A stretch of 34,425 bases of DNA from Actinomycetota bacterium (GCA_027313705.1 DAHVDE010000054.1:1-34425), one strand, 5' to 3'. Positions 7,825 through 16,028 are shown, counted from the stretch's first letter. Made by a program: numbers and translations. The notes: a model not told the origin generated them from the sequence alone.

Positions 7825-9359
7825 GCGCCAGGCTGCTGATCTGCGCGCCGCTGTGCGTTGAGGCTTACGCGCTCCGGCGCGGGCTGGCTGACCTGCGCGA
7901 GGCGCGCGGCACCGCGCGAGTGCTGCGCACCGGGTACGGTCACCTGCGGGCGGCGGCTGCGGCCGGGGCGATCGCGAGGACCGAGGCTGAACTCGTCGCG
8001 GTGGGCGGCGTGGCGGGCGGCCTGACCGGGGAAATGCGGGCCGGCGACGTGGTCGTGGCCAGCTCGGTGCTTAATGGCTGTGCGCCGGGGATTTTGACTG
8101 AGACCTTCACCTGCCCGTCGGCGCCGCTGGTCGCGGGCGAACTGCGGCGGGCCGGACTGCGGGTCCACGTGGGTCCGCTGGCGAGCGTCGCCGGCCTTCG
8201 GTCGGCGAGCGGGCACGCGGAACTCGCCGCCGCCGGGGTGATCGCGGCGGACATGGAGTCGGCGCCGCTGCTGGCGGGAGCGGCCGGGCGCCCGGCGATC
8301 GTGGTGCGGGCCATCTCTGATACTGCCGACCACCCGCTGGCCAGCCTGCGGACGGTGGCCGGCGGCCTGGCTGCGCTGCGGTCGCTGCGTGCCGCCGCGC
8401 CCGTGCTCGGCCGGTGGGCGGCGGCGGCCGGGTCGAGGCAGGTGCTGCTGGCCAGCCCGAGGTCTTTCTGCGCGGGTGTGGAGCGGGCCATCGACATCGT
8501 CGAGCTTGCCCTGCAGCGCTACGGCGCTCCGGTCTACGTGCGCAAGCAGATCGTGCACAACACCACGGTGGTGGCCGGCCTGGAGCGGAAGGGCGCGATC
8601 TTCGTCGACGAACTTGACCAGGTTCCTGACGGGGCGCGGGTGGTGTTCTCCGCCCATGGCGTCTCGCCAGACGTGCGCCGGCAGGCGCGGCGCCGCGAGC
8701 TTACCGCGGTCGACGCCACCTGCCCGCTCGTCGCCAAGGTGCACGCCGAGGCCAGGCGGTTCGCCGCCGACGGCTACCTGGTCGCACTTATCGGCCACGG
8801 CGGCCACGAGGAAGTCGATGGCACTCTCGGCGAGGCGCCTGGCTCGATGGCGCTTGTCGAGTCGGCGGAAGACGTGCCTGGCCTGCGGCCCGCCGACCCC
8901 GCCAAGGTCGCTTACCTGATGCAGACCACGCTCGCCGCCGACGAGGCGGCTGGCATCGTGGACGCGATCAGGGATCGCTTCCCGGCCGCCAAGGGTCCGG
9001 GAAGCGACGACATCTGTTACGCGACGACCAACAGGCAGCAGGCGGTCCGAGCCATCGCCGCCGAGTCTGACCTGGTCCTCGTCGCCGGGTCGGCCAACTC
9101 ATCGAACAGCCAGCGCCTGGTGGAAACCGCACGGCGGGCAGGGACACCCGCGTACCTGGTCGACAGCGCGCAGGACATCGAGCTCGGCTGGCTGGCCGGA
9201 GCCGGCTCGGTCGGGATCGCCGCCGGTGCTTCCGCGCCTCCGGCAATGGTCGGTGACATCGTGACCGCGCTGTCAGGGCTAGGCGGCGTTTCTTCGAGGG
9301 AGGTGGTGGTAGCGACTGAATCGGTTCAGTTCGGCCTGCCCAGAGAGCTCAGGCAGTGA
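7821..9359 (+). CDS. HpnG-IspH fusion: nucleosidase/phosphorylase domain plus HMBPP reductase
   Basis: A single 512-residue frame with two enzymes. Residues 1 to about 195 match HpnG, the nucleoside-phosphorylase-like protein that releases adenine from adenosylhopane; DMES (144-147) and RAISDTAD (163-170) are the nucleosidase signatures. Residues about 206-500 are IspH, the [4Fe-4S] 4-hydroxy-3-methylbutenyl diphosphate reductase of the MEP pathway. All three cluster cysteines are present (C217 in SFCAGV, C301 in ATCPLV, C399 in DICYATTNRQ), as are the IVHN and GHGGHEE motifs. The junction (LGRWAAAAGSRQVLLASP) is continuous, with no frameshift, stop or internal ribosome-binding site that I can see. 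TTG 7821 overlaps the shc stop and follows a G-rich Shine-Dalgarno-like run. Both halves look catalytically intact. Confidence 0.93.
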   Translation: MSARLLICAPLCVEAYALRRGLADLREARGTARVLRTGYGHLRAAAAAGAIARTEAELVAVGGVAGGLTGEMRAGDVVVASSVLNGCAPGILTETFTCPSAPLVAGELRRAGLRVHVGPLASVAGLRSASGHAELAAAGVIAADMESAPLLAGAAGRPAIVVRAISDTADHPLASLRTVAGGLAALRSLRAAAPVLGRWAAAAGSRQVLLASPRSFCAGVERAIDIVELALQRYGAPVYVRKQIVHNTTVVAGLERKGAIFVDELDQVPDGARVVFSAHGVSPDVRRQARRRELTAVDATCPLVAKVHAEARRFAADGYLVALIGHGGHEEVDGTLGEAPGSMALVESAEDVPGLRPADPAKVAYLMQTTLAADEAAGIVDAIRDRFPAAKGPGSDDICYATTNRQQAVRAIAAESDLVLVAGSANSSNSQRLVETARRAGTPAYLVDSAQDIELGWLAGAGSVGIAAGASAPPAMVGDIVTALSGLGGVSSREVVVATESVQFGLPRELRQ

Positions 9360-9379
9360 TAAGCGGGCAGTGATCAGCG
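9352..9379. repeat. Tandem 14-bp duplication at the hpnG-ispH stop codon
   Basis: GGCAGTGATAAGCG (9352-9365) is followed directly by GGCAGTGATCAGCG (9366-9379), 13 of 14 bases identical. The first copy contains the TGA stop. The second copy contains a palindromic TGATCA that recurs at 9400-9405 (GTGATCA 9370-9376 / TGATCAC 9400-9406). This sits in the only gap of note (81 bp) within the first part of the operon, just before hpnH, and may be a remnant duplication or a weak regulatory site. Confidence 0.6.
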
Positions 9380-9440
9380 CCGGGGGGAAAGCACGGAAAT
9401 GATCACCGGGAATAGCGATCACGTAAAGAGGTGAAGTCTT

Positions 9441-10445
9441 GTGAGTATGCCGCTGCGGCAGAGCGTCCGGGTGGGAACCTACCTGATGCGCCAGAAGCTG
9501 ACCGGCCGCAAGAAGTTCCCGCTCATAGTCGAACTTGAGCCGTTGTTCGCGTGCAACCTCGCCTGCGCGGGCTGCGGCAAGATCCAGGAGCCGGCTTCCG
9601 TGCTCAAGCAGCGGATGCCAGTCGAGCAGGCGCTCGCGGCGATCGAAGAGTGCGGTGCTCCGATGGTGTCGATCGCCGGAGGCGAACCGCTCATGCACCC
9701 GCAGATCGAGGTCCTGGTGCAAGAACTGGTCAAGCGCAAGAAATACGTATTCCTCTGCACCAACGCCCTGCTCATCGGAAGGAAACTCGACAAGTTCACG
9801 CCGTCGAGGTACTTCGCCTTCGCCGTGCACATCGACGGCCTGGCGCAGCGGCACGACGAGTCTGTCTGCAAGGAAGGCGTGTTCGACGAGGCGGTCGCGG
9901 CGATCAGGGAGTGCAAGCGCCGCGGCTTCCGCGTCACGACCAACACGACCGTGTTCAGCAACGACACGCCGCAGAGCGTGATCGACGTGCTCAACTACCT
10001 CAACGACGACCTGCAAGTCGACCAGATGATGATCTCGCCTGCCTACGCCTACGAGAAGGCGCCCGACCAAGACCACTTCCTTGGCGTGGCCGAGACGCGG
10101 GAACTGTTCCGCAAGGCGTTCGCCGACGGCAACCGCAAGCGCTGGCGGCTTAACCATTCGCCGCTCTTCCTGGACTTCCTCGAGGGCAAGGCGGACTTTC
10201 TTTGCACGGCCTGGGGGATACCTTCGTACTCGCTGAAGGGCTGGCAGAAGCCGTGTTACCTGATGAACGACGGCTACGCCAGCACGTACGCGGAGCTTGT
10301 CGAGACCACCGACTGGGACAGCTACGGCCGGGGCAAGGACCCGCGCTGCGCGAATTGCATGGCCCACTGCGGTTACGAGCCGTCGGCCGTCCTCGCGACA
10401 ACCTCGTCGCTGCGCCAGTCCATGAGGGCGATATCAGGCAGGTAA
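9441..10445 (+). CDS. hpnH: Adenosyl-hopene transferase HpnH (radical SAM)
   Basis: 334-residue radical-SAM enzyme. The cluster motif CNLACAGC (C38, C42, C45) sits right after the HpnH-specific leader PLIVELEPLFA, and the N-terminus (PLRQSVRVGTYLMRQKLTGRKKFP) is typical of the family. HpnH joins the 5'-deoxyadenosyl group to diploptene, giving adenosylhopane, the first C35 hopanoid and the substrate for HpnG encoded just upstream. The C-terminal cysteines (RCANCMAHCGYEPSA) are also usual for HpnH. GTG 9441 has GAGGTGA at 9429-9435; ATG 9447 is a possible alternative start. The 81-bp gap upstream is the longest within the hpn genes. Confidence 0.95.
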   Translation: MSMPLRQSVRVGTYLMRQKLTGRKKFPLIVELEPLFACNLACAGCGKIQEPASVLKQRMPVEQALAAIEECGAPMVSIAGGEPLMHPQIEVLVQELVKRKKYVFLCTNALLIGRKLDKFTPSRYFAFAVHIDGLAQRHDESVCKEGVFDEAVAAIRECKRRGFRVTTNTTVFSNDTPQSVIDVLNYLNDDLQVDQMMISPAYAYEKAPDQDHFLGVAETRELFRKAFADGNRKRWRLNHSPLFLDFLEGKADFLCTAWGIPSYSLKGWQKPCYLMNDGYASTYAELVETTDWDSYGRGKDPRCANCMAHCGYEPSAVLATTSSLRQSMRAISGR

Positions 10446-10458
10446 TTCAAGCTCAAGA

Positions 10459-11841
10459 TTGGACGCCATGGGATTTGACCTGCCCGGGCTGCTTGCCGCC
10501 AACGACGGCAGGGGCTATGAACTGCACGCGAGGCACCTGAACCCGCAGCTGCCGCGGATGCTGCACGCGATCGGGTTCGACAAGGTGTACGAGAGGGCGG
10601 AAGGCAGCTACCTCTTCGACAGGGACGGGCAGCGCTACCTCGACTTCCTGAGCGGCTTCGGAGTATTCGCGCTCGGGCACAACCATCCGGTCGTGCGCAA
10701 GGCGCTGCACGACGTGCTGGACGGCGAACTGGCTGACCTGGTCCAGTTCGACTGCGCGCTGCTGCCAGGGCTGCTCGCCGAGCAACTCCTGGCCAGGGCA
10801 CCTGGCATGGACCGGGTGTATTTCGGGAACAGCGGCACCGAGGCGGTCGAGGCCGCGCTCAAGTTCGCGCGCTACGCGACTGGCAAGCCGCGGGTGCTTT
10901 ACTGCGATCACGCGTTCCACGGGCTCACCGTCGGGTCCTTGTCGGTCAACGGCTCGGATGAGTTCAAGACGGGCTTCGGGCCGCTGGTGAGCGGCACTGC
11001 GGTGCCCTTCGGCGAACTGGATGCGCTCAGGGCCGAGCTCACCAGGAAAGATGTCGCCGCCCTGGTGGTCGAGCCGGTGCAGGGCAAGGGCGTGCACGTG
11101 GCACCGCCTGGCTACCTGCGCGCGGCCGCCGGCCTGCTGCACGCGGCCGGGGCGCTGCTGATCTGCGATGAGGTGCAGACCGGGCTCGGCAGGACCGGGC
11201 GGTTCTTTTCCTACGAGTACGATGACGTCGAGCCGGATATCGTGACCGTCGCCAAGGCGCTGTCCGGCGGGTTCGTGCCAGTCGGCGCGACGCTGGTGAA
11301 GGAGTGGATTTTCGCCAGGGTGTACTCGTCGATGGACCGGGTGCTCGTTCATGACTCGACGTTCGGCTCCAACGCCCCGGCCATGGCCGCTGGGCTGGCA
11401 TCGCTGGCGGTCATCGAGGACGAGCAGCTAGTCAGCAACGCCGAGCGCACCGGCGAGGTGCTGCGGGCCGCGCTTGCCGACCTGGCCGGCCGGTACGAGA
11501 TGCTCGCCGGGGTGCGCGGGCGCGGGCTGATGATCGGCCTTGAGTTTGCCCGGCCGAGATCGCTGAAGCTGCGGGCAAGCTGGAACATGCTCCAGGCCGC
11601 GCGGGTCGGGTTGTTCTCGCAGATGATCGTGGTATCGCTGTTCGAGCGGCACCGCATACTCACCCAGGTAGCCGGCGACCACATGGAAGTCATCAAGCTG
11701 CTGCCCTCGCTGACCATAGGCGACGCGGAAGTCGATGCCTTCGTCACCGCCTTCGCCGAGGTGATGGAGGACGCGCACCGCGGGTCAGGCCTGATGTGGG
11801 ACTTCGGCCGCCGCCTGGTCAGGCAAGCAATGACCCGCTGA
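10459..11841 (+). CDS. hpnO: Class III aminotransferase, HpnO-like
   Basis: 460-residue fold-type I PLP enzyme. The PLP lysine is K266 in VAKALSGGFVPVG, preceded by the acidic motif DEVQTGLGRTG (237-247) that contacts the cofactor ring. The substrate/PLP phosphate region NSGTEAVEAALK is near residue 124. Next to hpnH and hpnG it most likely forms aminobacteriohopanetriol from the ribosyl-hopane-derived aldehyde, as proposed for HpnO. The start is uncertain: TTG 10459 (MDAMGFD) and ATG 10468 (MGFD) are both in frame and neither has a strong Shine-Dalgarno sequence. A general ornithine-type aminotransferase activity cannot be excluded from sequence alone. Confidence 0.88.
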   Translation: MDAMGFDLPGLLAANDGRGYELHARHLNPQLPRMLHAIGFDKVYERAEGSYLFDRDGQRYLDFLSGFGVFALGHNHPVVRKALHDVLDGELADLVQFDCALLPGLLAEQLLARAPGMDRVYFGNSGTEAVEAALKFARYATGKPRVLYCDHAFHGLTVGSLSVNGSDEFKTGFGPLVSGTAVPFGELDALRAELTRKDVAALVVEPVQGKGVHVAPPGYLRAAAGLLHAAGALLICDEVQTGLGRTGRFFSYEYDDVEPDIVTVAKALSGGFVPVGATLVKEWIFARVYSSMDRVLVHDSTFGSNAPAMAAGLASLAVIEDEQLVSNAERTGEVLRAALADLAGRYEMLAGVRGRGLMIGLEFARPRSLKLRASWNMLQAARVGLFSQMIVVSLFERHRILTQVAGDHMEVIKLLPSLTIGDAEVDAFVTAFAEVMEDAHRGSGLMWDFGRRLVRQAMTR

Positions 11842-11863
11842 AGCACGCGCTAGGCTGTCTCGG

Positions 11864-12757
11864 GTGCGCGCGATGCTTTCTGCTGACAGGTCGGGGACGC
11901 TGCGCTTGCGCGAGCACCTTTTCGGCCCTGAGCGCCTGCTGGTGATGGCCATCGTAAACCGGACTCCTGACTCCTTCTACGACGCCGGGCTTACCTGGGA
12001 TGAGCCTGCCGCCATGGAACGAGTGCACCAGGTCGTGGCAGCAGGCGCGGACATCGTCGATATCGGCGGGGTGCCTGCCGCGCCCGGCCTTGACGTGGAC
12101 GTGGCCGAGGAGGTCAGGCGCACCGCCTCGTTCATCGCGGCGGTGCGGTCGGCCTATCCGGGTGTCGCGATCAGCGCGGATACCTGGCGGCACGAGGTGG
12201 CGAGGGAAGCCTGCGCGGCCGGCGCCGACCTGATCAACGATAGCTGGGGCGGCTGGGACGCGAAGCTGCCAGACGTCGCCGCCGAGTTCGGTGCCGGGCT
12301 GGTGTGCGCGCACGCGGGCAGCCAGCGGCCGAGGACCAGGCCGTTCCGGGTCCGCTACGAAGACGTCGTGCAGGACGTGCTCGACAAGACACTGCGCCTG
12401 GCGGCCCGCGCGGTGCAGGCCGGCGTCGACCCGGCCAGCGTGATCATCGACGCCGCCCACGACTTCGGCAAGAATACCTGGCATTCGCTGGAGGTGACCA
12501 GGCGGCTCGGTGAGATCACGGCGAGCGGGTGGCCGGTCCTGGTGTCGGTGTCGCGCAAGGACTTCATCGGCGAAGCGCTTGATCTTCCGATTCACGATCG
12601 TCTTTCCGCCACATTGGCCACCACATCGGTGTGTGCCTGGCAGGGCGCGAGAGTCTTCCGCGCTCACGACGTCGTCCAGACCCGCCACGTACTGGACATG
12701 GTCTCCGCCATCCGCGGCGACCGGCCTCCGGCCCGTGCCGTCAGGGGGATGACCTGA
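11864..12757 (+). CDS. Dihydropteroate synthase family protein, FolP2 type
   Basis: 297-residue TIM-barrel pterin-binding enzyme. Recognisable motifs are MAIVNRTPDSFYD near residue 26, DIVDIGG, AISADTWRHEVA, DLINDSWGG, IIDAAHDFGKNTWHS, VSVSRKDFIGE (the SRK that binds the pterin) and FRAHDV near the end. The NRTPDSFYD and AHDFGKN versions match the FolP2 group of actinobacteria rather than FolP1 (NVTxDSFSD, DPGIGFGK). Mycobacterial FolP2 is reported not to replace FolP1 in folate synthesis, so the reaction here is uncertain. It follows hpnO by 22 bp and is probably co-transcribed with the hopanoid genes. GTG 11864 is used; ATG 11873 is an in-frame alternative. Confidence 0.85.
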   Translation: MRAMLSADRSGTLRLREHLFGPERLLVMAIVNRTPDSFYDAGLTWDEPAAMERVHQVVAAGADIVDIGGVPAAPGLDVDVAEEVRRTASFIAAVRSAYPGVAISADTWRHEVAREACAAGADLINDSWGGWDAKLPDVAAEFGAGLVCAHAGSQRPRTRPFRVRYEDVVQDVLDKTLRLAARAVQAGVDPASVIIDAAHDFGKNTWHSLEVTRRLGEITASGWPVLVSVSRKDFIGEALDLPIHDRLSATLATTSVCAWQGARVFRAHDVVQTRHVLDMVSAIRGDRPPARAVRGMT

Positions 12758-12761
12758 CCCC

Positions 12762-13448
12762 GTGATCGTCGCTGCCGCATTCTGTCCCGCGCCGCCGCTG
12801 CTTGCCACCCCGCTGAACGGTGCCGTGCCCGTGCTGCCTGAGTTGCGCGCGGCCTGCCGCGAGGTGGCCGCCGAGTTGCTCGCGGCCGAGCCCGAGCTTG
12901 TGGTCGTCACGGGCAGCGGGGAAAACACGACCCGGCTGGCCGACGCCGGACCCGCCGGGCTGGCGTCTTTCGCGCCAGGTGCCGGGCTGAGCCCTGGCGG
13001 GCTGCCGTCGTCGGTGCTTATTGGCTGCTGGCTGCTTGAAGAAATCGGGTACCTGGGCGGACGGATGCTGATGTCGGTTGCCTGCGCCGAGCCGGTCGCT
13101 AGCTGCGCGCGGATCGGGGCGGGTCTGGCTGACGAGGCCCGCCGGGTCGCGCTGCTCGCGATGGGGGACGGCAGTGCGTGCCGCGGGCCGAAGGCACCTG
13201 GATACTTCGACCAGCGCAGTCTCGCGTTCGACGCCGAGGTGGAACGGGCCGTGCGGGCAGGCGACCTGGAAGCGCTGCTGCGGGTCGACCCTGAGCTGGC
13301 CAGTTCGCTGCTGGCGACCGGGCGCCCAGCCTGGCAGGTACTCGCAGGTGCGCTGGCCGGCGTGCCGGTGGAAACGCACGTGCGGTACTGCGATGATCCG
13401 TTCGGCGTGGCTTACCTGGCCGCGTCGGTGCGACTGCGGAGGCCATAG
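12762..13448 (+). CDS. Class III extradiol-dioxygenase (LigB/MEMO)-like protein, probably non-catalytic
   Basis: 228-residue protein. Its N-terminus (MIVAAAFCPAPPLL) matches the LigB/MEMO-like family of actinobacteria, where the equivalent block often reads CPHPPLL. Here the metal-binding His is Ala, the second motif is VVTGSGENTTR without a His, and the only His I see is in VETHVRYC near the C-terminus. A metal-dependent ring-cleaving role is therefore unlikely, and a structural or binding function is possible. It starts 4 bp after the FolP2-type gene (GTG 12762) and abuts the SDR gene with no gap, so the three are probably one transcript. Confidence 0.6.
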   Translation: MIVAAAFCPAPPLLATPLNGAVPVLPELRAACREVAAELLAAEPELVVVTGSGENTTRLADAGPAGLASFAPGAGLSPGGLPSSVLIGCWLLEEIGYLGGRMLMSVACAEPVASCARIGAGLADEARRVALLAMGDGSACRGPKAPGYFDQRSLAFDAEVERAVRAGDLEALLRVDPELASSLLATGRPAWQVLAGALAGVPVETHVRYCDDPFGVAYLAASVRLRRP

Positions 13449-14123
13449 ATGCCTGATGAGTTCGCCGGGCGGCCGGTGGTGGTGTTCGGCGCGGGCGGCG
13501 CGCTCGGCCGCGGCGTCGCCGAGGCATTCGCCGCGGCCGGTGCCTTCGTGACCGGAGTGGACCTGCACGAGCCGCCAGCGGAGCGGCGGGTGCCGGGCGC
13601 TTATTACCTCGCGGCCGATGTGACGGCCGACGGCGATGTCGCGGCGGTCTTCTCAGGCCGGCCCGCGCCCTGGGCAGTGGTCAACACCGTAGGCGGGTTC
13701 GCGCCAAGCCGGCCGCTGACCGAGCTTGACCCGGCCGAGCTTTCCTTGCAGCTCAACCTGAACCTGGTCAGCGCGGCGCTGATCACCAAGCACGGGCTCG
13801 CCGCGCTGCAGCGGGCTGGCGAGGGCCGGATCGTGCACACGGCGAGCCGGGCCGGGGTCGTGACCAAGGGCAACGGGTTCGCCTATTCGGTGAGCAAGGC
13901 AGCCGTGCTGCACCTGGTCGCCATGGCGGCCGACGAGGTACGGGGCAGCAAGATCACCGTCAACTGCGTGGTGCCGAGCATCATCGACACCCCGGCCAAC
14001 CGGGCCGCGCTGCCCAACTCCGACCACGACTCCTGGCCCAAGATCCCCGACATCGCCAGGAGCTACCTGTACTTGACCGCGCCAGGCTCGTTCCTGGTGA
14101 ACGGCGCGGCCATTCCGGTCTGA
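13449..14123 (+). CDS. Short-chain dehydrogenase/reductase
   Basis: 224-residue classical SDR. The NAD(P)-binding glycine motif GAGGALGRGVAEAF is at about residues 12-25. The first acidic position VDLHE suggests NAD preference. The active-site residues are Ser in HTASRAGV and Tyr/Lys in YSVSKAAV. The C-terminal VNCVVPSIIDTPANR segment is typical. It is slightly short for the family (usually ~250). ATG 13449 has an excellent Shine-Dalgarno GGAGG at 13438-13442, 6 bp upstream. The substrate is unknown; membership of the operon after hpnO and the FolP2-type gene is the only clue. Confidence 0.88.
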   Translation: MPDEFAGRPVVVFGAGGALGRGVAEAFAAAGAFVTGVDLHEPPAERRVPGAYYLAADVTADGDVAAVFSGRPAPWAVVNTVGGFAPSRPLTELDPAELSLQLNLNLVSAALITKHGLAALQRAGEGRIVHTASRAGVVTKGNGFAYSVSKAAVLHLVAMAADEVRGSKITVNCVVPSIIDTPANRAALPNSDHDSWPKIPDIARSYLYLTAPGSFLVNGAAIPV

Positions 14124-14242
14124 GCGGCAGTTCGGGCGCTGGTACCGCTGCCCGGCTTGGAGGCTTGGGTACCGTAGCGGGGTACTTAATGGCCAGTGCG
14201 CCAAATCGTAGAACTGGCGCCGTCCGCGTGGAGGGTCCGCAC

Positions 14243-15370
14243 GTGCCTCGCCCCGAAGTCCTCAGTCGCACTCGCTTGTTCACCGCGCTCATCGCCGTCG
14301 CGGCGCTTGGCGTGGCCGGCTGCACGCCACGCATTTCCATTTCCATCGGCACGAAGCCGCCTAAGACGGCAGGCAGCCGGCCGCGCCAGGCAGCCGGCCA
14401 GAGCAGCGCCGTGCCGCATCATTCCCATGGCGGCAAGCACCGCAAGCAGGGCAACAGCGGCGGGGCGTCAGGTCAGGATCAGCTGGTTATCGAGCCGGAC
14501 GCGGGTTTTTCCACCGTCTACAACATGATCAGCCACGCGAAGCGCAGCATCGACATCACGATGTTCCAGTTCGCCGACACCACGGCCGAGCACGACCTGG
14601 CCGCGGCGGTCAGGCGCGGCGTCCAGGTCAGGGTCATTCTCGACCGTCAGGAGACGAGGGTCGATTCCGCCGCCTACAACTATTTCAAGTCCCGCGGCAT
14701 CAAGGTGGCCTGGTCCTGGTCTAAGTTCACCTACACCCACCAGAAGACGCTGACCTTCGACAACAAGACGTCGATCATCCAGACCGCGAACCTGACCTCC
14801 GAGTATTACCCGACCAGCCTTGACTTTCTCGTCGTCGACCATGACAAGGCCGACGTGGCGGCTATCGTGAAGGTGTTCAACGCCGATTTCGCCCACCGGG
14901 CGATCACGCCGCCAGACGGAGCCGACCTGGTCTGGTCGCCAACTGACTCGCAGCGGCAGATCCTCGCCGTCATCAACGGCGCCAGGAAGAGCCTGCGGAT
15001 CTACAGCGAGGAAATGGCCTACTCGACCGTAGTCGACGACCTGATCGCGGCCGCCAGGCGCGGCGTCGACGTGCTGGTGTGCGGCGAGAACCTGTACGGC
15101 GAATACACGAGCACCTTCGAGAAGATGGCCCGCGCCGGGGTGCATATCTCTTACTACAGTTCCTGGAGCGGGTTCTACATCCACGGCAAGATGGTGCTTG
15201 CCGACTACGGCACGAAGCACGCGCGAGCGTTCATCGGCTCGGAGAACTTCTCCTACACCTCCCTGAACGAGAACAGGGAACTCGGGCTGATCCTCAGCTC
15301 GCCGTCCGTTATGTCAGGTATAGTCAGTGTTTTCGGCCAGGACTTCGCTCACGGGCATCACGTAGGCTGA
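14243..15370 (+). CDS. Secreted phospholipase-D-like lipoprotein
   Basis: 375 residues from GTG 14243, chosen because GGAGGG (14230-14235) lies 7 bp upstream and the N-terminus then reads as a proper lipoprotein signal: basic start, hydrophobic RLFTALIAVAALGVAG and lipobox Cys27. A Lys/His/Gly-rich linker (about 35-80) leads to two PLD repeats. The catalytic motifs are HQKTLTFDN (H166, K168) and HGKMVLADYGT (H314, K316), each followed by an asparagine-containing ANLTSEYY / GSENFSYT segment. The protein would act outside the membrane on a phosphodiester, either phospholipid or nucleic acid. It is separated from the SDR gene by 119 bp and probably has its own promoter. Confidence 0.88.
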   Translation: MPRPEVLSRTRLFTALIAVAALGVAGCTPRISISIGTKPPKTAGSRPRQAAGQSSAVPHHSHGGKHRKQGNSGGASGQDQLVIEPDAGFSTVYNMISHAKRSIDITMFQFADTTAEHDLAAAVRRGVQVRVILDRQETRVDSAAYNYFKSRGIKVAWSWSKFTYTHQKTLTFDNKTSIIQTANLTSEYYPTSLDFLVVDHDKADVAAIVKVFNADFAHRAITPPDGADLVWSPTDSQRQILAVINGARKSLRIYSEEMAYSTVVDDLIAAARRGVDVLVCGENLYGEYTSTFEKMARAGVHISYYSSWSGFYIHGKMVLADYGTKHARAFIGSENFSYTSLNENRELGLILSSPSVMSGIVSVFGQDFAHGHHVG

Positions 15371-15590
15371 AAAAGACAGAAAGTTTGGCGTCATAGCCGG
15401 ACGGCTGGCTGGTCTAGTTCTATAGCTGCTGCCGCGGCGAAGTGGCGCGCGCTGCCGACGCCGCAGTGGCGACGCAGGAGAGGTATGCCGTGGAGGTGCC
15501 GGTTCCGTCGCGGCGAACGCCTCGGTCGCCGCTGCGATCGTCTCCGTCGGTCGCGCGACAGTCGCCGCGGCTGCGGCTGGGGTGGTGGAT

Positions 15591-15626
15591 CGAACGGGCC
15601 TGGCTGGTGGGGGCCAGGCCCGTTCG
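15591..15626. terminator. Perfect 14-bp hairpin between convergent genes
   Basis: CGAACGGGCCTGGC (15591-15604) and its exact reverse complement (15613-15626) enclose an 8-base loop. The hairpin lies in the ~300-bp gap between the plus-strand PLD gene (ends 15370) and the minus-strand PRC-barrel-like gene (ends 15669), 43 bp past the latter's stop. It lacks a T-run on either side, as is common for actinobacterial terminators. It reads as a bidirectional or minus-strand terminator. I see no credible gene in the rest of 15371-15668. Confidence 0.7.
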
Positions 15627-15668
15627 CGCGTGCCGCCCCGGCCGTGCCCTGCCCGCGCCAGCGGCCGG

Positions 15669-16028
15669 CTAGTCGTGGTCGCGGGTCCAGTGCGGACGGC
15701 CGAAGAAGCGGCCGAGCACGTCGTGCAGGTTGTTGCCGCTGTTCTTGAACATGTCAACGTGGTAGACCGGCGGGCCATCCGGCGCGGGCAAGGCGGCGGC
15801 TTGTGAGTCGTCAAGGTCCGTTTGCAGGTGACTGCGGGTTATCTGGATCACGTGGTCGGCTTCGATGAAGCGGAGGCCGACGTGGGTGTGGATGACTATG
15901 CCATCGAAAATGTCGAGTTCGGGCACCTCAAGTACATGTTCGAGGGTTCCGATGGCCGCCCCGCTGCTGCTGCGCACCTGCGATCCGTGAACCGCGGCGG
16001 CATATGAAACAGGCGTATCGTCCGACAT
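15669..16028 (-). CDS. PRC-barrel-like domain protein
   Basis: 119 residues. The segment about 12-65 (GSQVRSSSGAAIGTLEHVLEV, then FDGIVIHTHVGLRFIEADHVIQIT) has the beta-rich pattern of a PRC-barrel domain: a strand, a GxxIG turn, then a short-loop antiparallel sheet ending in an 'EADHV' strand. The C-terminal 45 residues (VYHVDMFKNSGNNLHDVLGRFFGR) are amphipathic and not part of the domain. Such small proteins occur in soil actinobacteria and are often linked to stress, but no function is established here. ATG 16028 has AAGGAAG upstream. Confidence 0.65.
   Translation of the reverse strand: MSDDTPVSYAAAVHGSQVRSSSGAAIGTLEHVLEVPELDIFDGIVIHTHVGLRFIEADHVIQITRSHLQTDLDDSQAAALPAPDGPPVYHVDMFKNSGNNLHDVLGRFFGRPHWTRDHD

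Noticed and set aside
15442-15672. Small plus-strand ORF (76 codons) in the convergent gap
   Set aside because: Pro/Arg-rich, contains the terminator hairpin and has no good ribosome-binding site.
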